From positions 1 through 64,000 of the forward strand of contig NZ_VYKI01000001.1 in the NCBI RefSeq assembly GCF_008710035.1: a DNA stretch of 64,000 nt. The letters run 5' to 3'. The stretch is from Stenotrophomonas cyclobalanopsidis (lineage in GTDB: Bacteria > Pseudomonadota > Gammaproteobacteria > Xanthomonadales > Xanthomonadaceae). Below are positions 57,278-64,000 of the stretch, in pieces. Under the pieces are notes generated by a model. That model saw nothing but the letters and a program-made list of their open reading frames with translations. It made no database searches and was not told the DNA's origin. The stretch's first letter is position 1. Each line of letters starts with the position of its first letter. Position numbers and translations under genes: made by a program.

Positions 57278-58611
57278 TGGCGACGCTGGCTGCCACCCCG
57301 CTGGCCGCGGCAGGGCGCCCTTGGCGGCGCGCCCTGCTGTGGCTGGTGCTGCTGGGTCCGTTCTTCTTCGCCAGCTATGGCTTCGCCAACTGGATGGCGG
57401 GGCGCCACGCCGTGCTGCCGGTGATGGCGTTCGCCTGGGAATCGCATATTCCGTTCGTGGCGTGGACGATCGTGCCGTACTGGTCGATCGATCTGCTCTA
57501 CGCGATCTCGTTCTTCCTGTGCCGGCAGCGCCTCGAGCTGGACCGGCACGCGCTGCGGCTGTTCAGTGCGCAGCTGATCGCGGTGGCCTGCTTCCTGCTG
57601 TGGCCGCTGCGCTTCAGCTTTGAACGACCGGAAATCGGCGGCGTGTTCGGCTGGCTGTTCGATGTGCTGCTGGGTTTCGACAAGCCGTTCAACCAGGCGC
57701 CGTCGCTGCACATCGTGCTGCTGATCGTGCTGTGGGTGAAGTACGCGCAGTATCTGCAGGGCGCGTGGCGCTGGCTGCTGCATGGCTGGGCGCTGCTGAT
57801 CGGCGTCTCGGTGCTGACCACCTTCCAGCACCACTTCATCGATGTGCCCACTGGCCTGCTGGCCGGCTGGCTGTGCGTGTGGCTGTGGCCGGAGCAGGGC
57901 ACGCCGCCGCTGCGGGCGTGGCGCACGGCGCGCGATCCAAAGCGCTGGCGCCTGGCCTCGTTCTATCTGCTGGGTGCCGCGGTGCTGCTGGTGCCGGTGG
58001 TGCTGCTGGGGGGCGCGGCGCTGTGGCTGCTGTGGCCGGTGGTGTCGCTGCTGCTGGTGGCGCTGGCCTATGCCGGGCTGGGCACGGCGGTGTTCCAGAA
58101 GCGCGCCGATGGGCGACTGACCATGGCCGCGCGTTGGCTGCTGGCGCCGTACCTTGCCGCGGCCTGGATCAATTCGCGGTTGTGGACGCGCAGTGCGCCG
58201 CAGCTGGTGGAAGTGGCCGGCGGCGTGTGGCTGGGCCGGATTCCCTGCGCCGCGCTGCCGGCACCGCTGCGCGGCGTGGTCGATGCCTGCGCCGAGCTGT
58301 CCTGCACGGCGCCGGGCGCGGCCTATGCCAGCGTGCCGATGCTGGATCTGGTGGTGCCCGCGCCGGCGCAGCTGGCCGAGGCCGCCGATGCCATCGAAGC
58401 CCTGCGTGCGCAGGGGCCGCTGCTGGTGTGCTGCGCGCTGGGCTATTCGCGCAGTGCGGCCAGCGTCGCGACCTGGCTGCTGCGCAGCGGCCGGGTGTGC
58501 AGCGCCGCCGAGGCAGTGGCGCGGGTGCGTGCCGCACGGCCGTCCATCGTCCTGCATGACGTTCACCTACAGGCCATCGCGGCCGCCGCCACACGGGAGA
58601 GCAACGCATGA
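57277..58611 (+). CDS. PAP2 / dual-specificity phosphatase fusion membrane protein
   Basis: The 444-residue protein joins a PAP2-type lipid phosphatase (about 20-210, with FNQAPSLHIVLL and FQHHFIDVPTG plus several transmembrane helices) to a cytosolic-like cysteine phosphatase (about 305-440) with the CX5R site CALGYSR (Cys386, Arg392). The PAP2 arginine before PS is replaced (QAPS), so activity of that half needs testing. E. coli YnbD has a similar make-up. The ATG overlaps the preceding stop by one base. Confidence 0.87.
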   Translation: MATLAATPLAAAGRPWRRALLWLVLLGPFFFASYGFANWMAGRHAVLPVMAFAWESHIPFVAWTIVPYWSIDLLYAISFFLCRQRLELDRHALRLFSAQLIAVACFLLWPLRFSFERPEIGGVFGWLFDVLLGFDKPFNQAPSLHIVLLIVLWVKYAQYLQGAWRWLLHGWALLIGVSVLTTFQHHFIDVPTGLLAGWLCVWLWPEQGTPPLRAWRTARDPKRWRLASFYLLGAAVLLVPVVLLGGAALWLLWPVVSLLLVALAYAGLGTAVFQKRADGRLTMAARWLLAPYLAAAWINSRLWTRSAPQLVEVAGGVWLGRIPCAALPAPLRGVVDACAELSCTAPGAAYASVPMLDLVVPAPAQLAEAADAIEALRAQGPLLVCCALGYSRSAASVATWLLRSGRVCSAAEAVARVRAARPSIVLHDVHLQAIAAAATRESNA

Positions 58612-59045
58612 GTACCGCTGCCGATCTGCCGATGATGCACCTGCTGCTGCGCCAGGGCCGGCTGCCCGCCGCGCTGTCACTGGGCCTGCTGCTGGTGGCG
58701 TTGTTGCTGCTGGGCATCGAGCCCAGACTGGCGATGTTTGCCGCCGGCCTGCTGCTGCTGAGCGTGGCCGTGGGCGTGGTGCAGGCGTATTACGCGGTGC
58801 GCGTGCAGCTGGATGCCAGCCTGCTGCAGCTGCTGCTGCGGGAGAACCTGCAGGGCGATGCCGCCGCCGAGCGCGTGGACGCGGCCCTGCACACCGCCGG
58901 CCTGCGCCGCCGCGACGCGCAGGCGCCGGTGCGCGGCTGGGACGTACGCTGGATCGGCATGCGCCGCCTGCTGGTGCGCCAGTACGTGGCCACGCTGCTG
59001 CAGTTTTCGGTGCTGCTGCTGGCCGTGCTGTGGCCGCAGACCTGA
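58608..59045 (+). CDS. Small membrane protein in the phospholipid cluster
   Basis: The 145-residue protein has two hydrophobic helices near the N-terminus (about 21-60) and one at the C-terminus (YVATLLQFSVLLLAVLW), with a charged middle part (RENLQGDAAAERVDAAL). No family is recognised. Start and end fit the cluster: it overlaps the previous gene by 4 bp (ATGA) and is followed 12 bp later by the acyltransferase. Confidence 0.72.
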   Translation: MSTAADLPMMHLLLRQGRLPAALSLGLLLVALLLLGIEPRLAMFAAGLLLLSVAVGVVQAYYAVRVQLDASLLQLLLRENLQGDAAAERVDAALHTAGLRRRDAQAPVRGWDVRWIGMRRLLVRQYVATLLQFSVLLLAVLWPQT

Positions 59046-59057
59046 GCGGAGGTGTCG

Positions 59058-59687
59058 ATGTTTGCTGAGCTGATCGCCCGCGCCTGCAGTGGCGCGATCC
59101 ATGTGGTGACCGGTGCGCGCGCGCTGTGGATCGGCTGTGCGCCGTCCAGCGAGCACCGCGTTTACTATGGCAACCATGCCAGCCATGGCGATTTCGTGCT
59201 GATCTGGTCGTCGATGCCGCCGGCGCTGCGTCGCCAGGTGCGGCCCGTCGCCGCCGCCGAGTACTGGCAGGGCGATGCGCTGCGCCGTTACCTGATCGAT
59301 GCGGTGTTCAACGGCGTGCTGGTCGAGCGCGACGCCGCGCGGCGCCAGCAGGATCCGCTGCAGGGGCTGCGCGATGCGGTGGACGAGGGATGTTCGTTGA
59401 TCCTGTTCCCAGAAGGCACGCGCAACATCGGCGAGCAACCGCTGCTGCCGTTCAAGAGTGGCATCTATCATCTGGCGCGGCAGCGCCCGGAACTGGAGTT
59501 CGTACCGGTGTGGATCGACAACCTGAAGCGGGTGATGCCCAAGGGGCGTTTCCTGCCATTGCCGCTGTTGTGCACGGCGACCTTCGGCACACCGCTGCGC
59601 CTGCAGGCCGATGAGAACAAGGCCGCGTTCCTCGCGCGCAGCCGCCAGGCGCTGCTCGACCTGGCACCGAACGGAGGCCCGGCATGA
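59058..59687 (+). CDS. 1-acyl-glycerol-3-phosphate acyltransferase family protein
   Basis: The 209-residue protein has the PlsC motifs YYGNHASHGDF (H-x4-D, here NHASHGD) and LFPEGTRN, with VPVWIDNL as third block. It transfers a fatty acyl chain to a lysophospholipid or related acceptor. GGAGG at 59048-59052 fixes ATG 59058. It overlaps the next gene by 4 bp. Substrate in this cluster is not known. Confidence 0.9.
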   Translation: MFAELIARACSGAIHVVTGARALWIGCAPSSEHRVYYGNHASHGDFVLIWSSMPPALRRQVRPVAAAEYWQGDALRRYLIDAVFNGVLVERDAARRQQDPLQGLRDAVDEGCSLILFPEGTRNIGEQPLLPFKSGIYHLARQRPELEFVPVWIDNLKRVMPKGRFLPLPLLCTATFGTPLRLQADENKAAFLARSRQALLDLAPNGGPA

Positions 59688-60679
59688 GTTTCCTGCTGGA
59701 TGTATCCCGCGATCTGGCCACGCAGAGCGTGGGCCAGCAGACCGGCCTGCTGTTTGCCGGTGTCGGCGCGGTGCTGGTGCTGGCCACGCTGGTATCGGAG
59801 ACGCTGCGCTGGCGCCAGCGTGACAACCCCAGCGCGGTCATCGCCAACCTGGTCTCGCGCATCCGCGCGTGGTGGGTGATGGCGATTGTCGTCGGCGGTG
59901 CGCTGCTGTTCGGCCGCGCCGGGGTGATCGTGCTGTTCGCGATCATCTCGCTGTTCGCGCTGCGCGAGTTCATCACCCTGGCGCCCACGCGCTCGGGCGA
60001 TTACTACGCGCTGCTGGCCGCGTTCTACATCGTGCTGCCGTGGCAGTACTACCTGGTGTGGATCGACTGGTACGGCATGTACACGCTGCTGATTCCGGTC
60101 TATGCGTTCCTGTTCCTGCCGATCCTGTCGACCATCGGTGGCGACACCACGCACTACCTGGAACGCACGGCCAAGGTGCAGTGGGGGCTGATGATCTGCG
60201 TGTTCTGCATTTCGCACGTGCCGCTGCTGCTGAACCTGCACGTGCCCGGCCACGATCCCTCGCGCAACGTGCTGCTGTTCGCCTTCCTGGTGATCGTGGT
60301 GCAGTCCTCGGACGTGCTGCAGTACATCTGGGGCAAGCTGCTGGGCAAGCGCCTGATCGCCCCGAAGCTGTCGCCGTCGAAGACGGTGGAAGGCTTCGTC
60401 GGCGGCGTGCTCAGTGCCAGCGCGCTGGGTGCGGCGCTGTGGTGGATCACCCCGTTCACGCCGCTGCAGGCATTCGGCCTGTCGCTGCTGATCAACCTGA
60501 TGGGATTCTGGGGTGGCCTGGTGATGTCGGCGATCAAGCGCGACCGCGGCATCAAGGACTGGGGCCACATGATCGAGGGCCATGGCGGCATGCTCGACCG
60601 GCTGGATTCAGTGTGCTTCGCCGCGCCGGTGTTCTTCCATGTGGTGCGGTATTACTGGAAGGCCGGCGGAGTGGGCTGA
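59684..60679 (+). CDS. CDP-diglyceride synthase (CdsA-type)
   Basis: The 331-residue membrane protein is a phosphatidate cytidylyltransferase, making CDP-diacylglycerol from phosphatidate and CTP. The family signature SAIKRDRGIKDWG followed by GHGGMLDRLDS is intact near the C-terminus, and SSDVLQYIWGK and SPSKTVEGF precede it. About eight helices are seen. As last gene of the cluster it would feed the phosphatidyltransferase at its start. E. coli YnbB is the parallel. The housekeeping cdsA is expected elsewhere. Confidence 0.93.
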   Translation: MSFLLDVSRDLATQSVGQQTGLLFAGVGAVLVLATLVSETLRWRQRDNPSAVIANLVSRIRAWWVMAIVVGGALLFGRAGVIVLFAIISLFALREFITLAPTRSGDYYALLAAFYIVLPWQYYLVWIDWYGMYTLLIPVYAFLFLPILSTIGGDTTHYLERTAKVQWGLMICVFCISHVPLLLNLHVPGHDPSRNVLLFAFLVIVVQSSDVLQYIWGKLLGKRLIAPKLSPSKTVEGFVGGVLSASALGAALWWITPFTPLQAFGLSLLINLMGFWGGLVMSAIKRDRGIKDWGHMIEGHGGMLDRLDSVCFAAPVFFHVVRYYWKAGGVG

Positions 60680-60693
60680 TTTCGCCGGGCCTT

Positions 60694-60752
60694 CATCCAC
60701 GCATGGCGTGGATCTACGGGCATACATCGGTAGCGCCGGGCCATGCCCGGCG
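60694..60752. repeat. Two REP palindromes between CdsA-type gene and fis
   Basis: ATCCACGCATGGCGTGGAT (60694-60712) and GTAGCGCCGGGCCATGCCCGGC (about 60730-60751) fill the convergent gap. Confidence 0.75.
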
Positions 60753-60760
60753 GGCCGCGC

Positions 60761-61036
60761 TTACGCGCTGATGCCGTATTCCTTCAGCTTCTTGCGCAGC
60801 GTGGCGCGGTGGATGCCCAGCATTGCCGCGGCGCGGCTCTGGTTGCCTTCGCAGTGGTTGAGCACTTCCACGAACAGCGGAATCTCCATCTCGCGCAGCA
60901 CGATCTCGTAGACATCGTCCGCGTCGCAGCCATCGAGGTCACGCAGGTAGCGGCGCACGGACTGGGCGACGTGTTCACGCAGCGGTGGCCGGGCAGCGCC
61001 ACGACTGTTGTCAGGACGAGAAAGGACAGCGTTCAA
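60761..61036 (-). CDS. fis: DNA-binding protein Fis
   Basis: The 91-residue nucleoid protein and regulator has the N-terminal part [24 protein letters not shown]-like [18 protein letters not shown] and the C-terminal helix-turn-helix [24 protein letters not shown]. It bends DNA and activates rRNA and other promoters. The prmA-DUF3426-fis order is the conserved one. Confidence 0.96.
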   Translation of the reverse strand: MNAVLSRPDNSRGAARPPLREHVAQSVRRYLRDLDGCDADDVYEIVLREMEIPLFVEVLNHCEGNQSRAAAMLGIHRATLRKKLKEYGISA

Positions 61037-61150
61037 GGGGGTTCCCGATTCGGTGGCCCGTGCCCGCGGAGCGCGCGGCCGGACGAGGTGGTGGCGGCCA
61101 GTCTAGCGCGAGCGTGCCCGACCTGCCACGGCCGGACGCCTTCGTCCCGC

Positions 61151-61918
61151 TCAGAGGAATTCGAAGGTGAATGCGACCGTGGAGGCCGCAGGTTCCTGTA
61201 CGCGGAAGGCGATGCGTGCGCTCTGCCCCGGTTCCAGCAGGGCCGCGCCGGGGTTCTCGCCCAGGTACTGCGCGGGCGGGAACACACCGGTGCCGATCAC
61301 CCGGCCATCGGCATCGGCCAGTGACAGGCGCAGGTCGGGCCATGCCTGTGCCCAGCGCGCATCGTTGCGGATGCTGGCCTGGACCTGCAGCACACCGGCC
61401 TGCCCGGGCAGCGGACGGATCTCGCGGCTGGTCATGGTCAATGCGGTCGGTTCGCGCCACGCCGGCAGGCTGCAGCGCAGGACACCGCACAGCGCACTAA
61501 CCCACGGGCGGTGCGCGGCATCAGCAGCCAGTCGCGCGCGATCGGCCAGCACGCTCTGCAGTACCAGCAGCAATGCCAGCACGGCCACCAGGACCCAGTG
61601 CCAGCGCGGCGTCGGCAGGGCACGCGGGCGGGCGCCGAGGAAACTGGGCGCATCGCTGGCCGGTGCGGCCGACGCGGGCGCGTCGATGCGGGAGGACGTT
61701 TCGATGACAGTGTCATCGGACTGTCGCGTCTGCGGCGGTGGCGGTGTGTCCACCACCGGTTCGGCCGGCTGTTCCAGCGGCGCCGTCTGATCGACGGCGG
61801 CATCCGTCGCGTCGTCAGCGGGTTCCTGCGCCTGCCCGGTGTCGGGCGGCGCATCGGTTCCCGGCGCGGAACGCAGGAAGGTGGCAAGCGGACGACGCGG
61901 CGGGTTCGGCTCGGACAT
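61151..61918 (-). CDS. DUF3426 membrane protein lacking the zinc ribbon
   Basis: The 255-residue protein has a disordered Pro/Ala/Thr-rich N-terminus (1-100), one transmembrane helix (WHWVLVAVLALLLVLQSVL, about 105-125) and a DUF3426 domain (about 125-255, with LCGVLRCSLPAWREPTALTMTS, NDARWAQAWPDLRL and GENPGAALLEPGQSARI). Most relatives begin with a CxxC zinc ribbon, which is absent here. ATG 61918 starts MSEPNPPRRP. It lies between prmA and fis. Confidence 0.85.
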   Translation of the reverse strand: MSEPNPPRRPLATFLRSAPGTDAPPDTGQAQEPADDATDAAVDQTAPLEQPAEPVVDTPPPPQTRQSDDTVIETSSRIDAPASAAPASDAPSFLGARPRALPTPRWHWVLVAVLALLLVLQSVLADRARLAADAAHRPWVSALCGVLRCSLPAWREPTALTMTSREIRPLPGQAGVLQVQASIRNDARWAQAWPDLRLSLADADGRVIGTGVFPPAQYLGENPGAALLEPGQSARIAFRVQEPAASTVAFTFEFL

Positions 61919-61960
61919 GCTCAGGGCGCGGGCTCGGATCCAGCGGTCATTCAACCACGA

Positions 61961-62881
61961 TCAGGCGCGGCGTACGCCGGTGATGCGCATCCAGTCGCCG
62001 TCCCGGGTCGCCTGCAGGTCGTCGAACCACGCCGCGTAGCGCTGCAGCAGTTCGTCTTCCTGGCCATGCAGGATGCCCGACAGGGCGATGCGGCCACCGG
62101 CAGCAACGCGTGCGGCCAGCAGTTCGGCCAGCGCATCAAGTGCCGAGGCGAGGATGTTGGCGACCACGATCGGGTAGGTGGCCACCGGTTCGTCCTGCGG
62201 CAGGTACACGTGCATGCGGGCCTGCTCGCCATTGCGCTCGGCGTTGTCGGCGGTGGCGATCAGCGCCTGCGGATCGTTGTCCACGCCGATCGCTTCGCCG
62301 GCACCCAGCTTCAGCGCCGCCAGGGCGAGGATGCCCGAGCCACAGCCGAAGTCGAGCACGCGCTGGCCCTGCAGCAGGCCATCCACGGCCAGCTGGTCCA
62401 GCCAGCGCAGGCACAGCGCGGTGGTCGGGTGGGTACCCGAGCCGAACGCCAGGCCCGGGTCGAGGCGGACCACGGCGGCGTCGGCGGCCTGCGCGGCCTC
62501 CGGCAGTTCATGGTTCCACGGCACGATCCAGGTACGGCTGCCGAAATCCATCGGCTGGAACTGGTCCAGCCAGGCGCGTTCCCAGTCTTCGTCCTCCACC
62601 GCGCGGAAGCTGCCACCGGTCCAGTCCAGCTCCGGGTCAAAGGCTTCCAGCGCGGCCAGCAGCAACAGCGCGTTGCTGTCGGCCGGGAACAGCGCGCTCA
62701 GCACCAGGGTGTCCCACAGCGGGGTCTCGCCCACGCCTGGCTCGAGGATGGCCTGCTCGTTGCTGGTGTCGGCCTCGGCATCGAGCAGGGTGACCGCCAG
62801 CGCGCCCACGTCCTCCAGCGCGTTCTCATAGCGGGGCTGGGTGGCTTCGGTGCAGCGCAGGGTCAGTTCCAGGAACGGCAT
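61961..62881 (-). CDS. prmA: Ribosomal protein L11 methyltransferase
   Basis: The 306-residue enzyme methylates ribosomal protein L11. It starts [13 protein letters not shown] and has [33 protein letters not shown] and [10 protein letters not shown], the typical PrmA motifs. Length fits the family. It leads the prmA-DUF3426-fis group. Confidence 0.97.
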   Translation of the reverse strand: MPFLELTLRCTEATQPRYENALEDVGALAVTLLDAEADTSNEQAILEPGVGETPLWDTLVLSALFPADSNALLLLAALEAFDPELDWTGGSFRAVEDEDWERAWLDQFQPMDFGSRTWIVPWNHELPEAAQAADAAVVRLDPGLAFGSGTHPTTALCLRWLDQLAVDGLLQGQRVLDFGCGSGILALAALKLGAGEAIGVDNDPQALIATADNAERNGEQARMHVYLPQDEPVATYPIVVANILASALDALAELLAARVAAGGRIALSGILHGQEDELLQRYAAWFDDLQATRDGDWMRITGVRRA

Positions 62882-63044
62882 GGCGGTGGGGGCAATCGCG
62901 GGAAAGGGGGCCATGCTAGACCATCCGGGCGTCTCCGTATCCCCTGAGATGCTGGCCGGGGCTGAACGAGGCTGATTCAGACAGGCCTCACGGGCCTTGC
63001 TAAACTTGGCGCTTTCCTGCCCGACGTGCCGTAACCGACCGCCG

Positions 63045-64000
63045 ATGGCTCTCGCCCCGACCCTGAAAACCTGGTTGCTCGTGCTGCCGGCCGTGGCCGC
63101 GCTGGGCGTGGCCGGTTATCGGGCCAGTGGCCATGGCCACGCGGTGGAGGTCGATGTGGGCGCGCCGATGGCGGTGTCCGCCGCCAGCGTGCAGGACGCG
63201 CTGCAACCGGTGATGCCCGAAGCGCTTGCCCGCCGCCTGGCTGGATTCGAGCGCAGCAGCGCAGTGCCTTCGGGCCTGCCGTTGGACATCCGCGCCGACA
63301 TCGAAGGCGAGACCGATCTGTTCGCCTACGCGCAGCGTCTGCAGGCGCAGGCCGAGCAGGGCAATCATGAAGCGCGCTGGATGCTCAGCCGGGTCTACGA
63401 CTACTGCGCGCAGTACGCGATGGATCCCGGTGGCTACCGCCTGGACAACAACGTGCTGGCCGGCCTCGGCCTGAGCGCGGCGCCAGCGATGGTGCAGGCG
63501 CGCGAGCGCGTGGCGCAGCGCTGCGGTGGCTTCGTGCCGGGCGACAAGCTGGGCCCTTCGCTGGTGTTCAACGAACGCCGGCGTGCCGCCCTGCAGGGCA
63601 ACCTGGCCGCCGAAGCCGCGCTGTTCGCCGAGGGCGAGCCGCTGCACAGCAATGACCAGTACCGTCGCGATCTGGTGGAGCGCGTGCGTACCTCGCGCGA
63701 CCCGGAGGCCTACATGGCCCTGGCGCCGGGCATGGGCGTGCGCGCTGCTGGCGACAAGGCCCTGGCCAACATGGTGGCCGGCGAGCAGCTCAGTGAGATG
63801 GCGTGGCGGGTGGCGGCCTGCCAGCTCGGTCTACCGTGTGGGGCCGACAGCGTGCTGATGAACAGTTACTGCGCGAATGGAGGGATCTGTTCGCAGGATG
63901 GGACGCAGGATTTCCAGGATTTCGTGTATGACGCTGCTGTATCGCGGCAAGGTGCGGGGACGATGAACGAATGGATCAAGCAATTGATTGGAAAGAGGAA
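63045..64000 (+). CDS. Secreted or membrane-anchored protein, cut by the window end
   Basis: An ATG at 63045 opens a frame that is still open at base 64000 (318 codons). The product starts [19 protein letters not shown] with a signal or anchor helix and continues as a helical, Ala/Gln-rich protein ([20 protein letters not shown] resembles Sel1/TPR-like helices, then paired cysteines [30 protein letters not shown]). I know no family name. The region 62882-63044 upstream is divergent from prmA and must hold both promoters. Confidence 0.7.
   Translation, partial: MALAPTLKTWLLVLPAVAALGVAGYRASGHGHAVEVDVGAPMAVSAASVQDALQPVMPEALARRLAGFERSSAVPSGLPLDIRADIEGETDLFAYAQRLQAQAEQGNHEARWMLSRVYDYCAQYAMDPGGYRLDNNVLAGLGLSAAPAMVQARERVAQRCGGFVPGDKLGPSLVFNERRRAALQGNLAAEAALFAEGEPLHSNDQYRRDLVERVRTSRDPEAYMALAPGMGVRAAGDKALANMVAGEQLSEMAWRVAACQLGLPCGADSVLMNSYCANGGICSQDGTQDFQDFVYDAAVSRQGAGTMNEWIKQLIGKR

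Overview
The window is about 64 kb of high-GC DNA from a Xanthomonadaceae bacterium, most likely a Stenotrophomonas of the S. maltophilia complex. The evidence is the many short GTAG-headed palindromes (SMAG-type REP elements), the monomeric isocitrate dehydrogenase, the gene neighbourhoods rho/trxA/rhlB and prmA-DUF3426-fis-purH-purD, and the TonB receptor style. I see no rRNA or tRNA gene, CRISPR array, IS transposase or prophage.

Layout. 0.3-7.7 kb: a LysM protein, a lipoprotein, icd (monomeric IDH) and aceK, then two tandem TonB-C-like secreted proteins. 7.7-9.3 kb: a membrane diguanylate cyclase. 9.4-18 kb: a LacI-controlled glycan-use locus (cupin-like protein, TonB-dependent receptor, LacI repressor, GH3 beta-glucosidase) with recognisable promoters and a repeated operator. 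The GH3 frame has no stop codon before its terminator. 18-26 kb: core genes rho, trxA, rhlB, ftsE, ftsX, a double-receiver response regulator and ung.

26-47.8 kb is the most unusual part. A small XRE regulator is divergent from a three-gene surface locus: a DUF11 protein, a giant secreted protein of about 5,018 residues with 22 tandem double units (about 553 bp each, a cysteine pair in each half), and a 1,232-residue outer-membrane beta-barrel. The end of the first protein and the mature start of the second join into one continuous DUF11 domain if a 223-bp segment is skipped. That segment supplies a stop codon, a ribosome site and a new signal peptide, which suggests gene fission.

48-64 kb: rpoH with two strong stem-loops just before its start, a toxin-antitoxin remnant, and the purH/purD operon carrying an extra lipoprotein and a RhuM gene. 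A six-gene phospholipid cluster (CDP-alcohol phosphatidyltransferase, hydrolase-methyltransferase, PAP2-phosphatase, small membrane protein, acyltransferase, CDP-diglyceride synthase), resembling E. coli ynbABCD, lies between purH and fis. The window ends with fis, a DUF3426 protein, prmA and a truncated gene.
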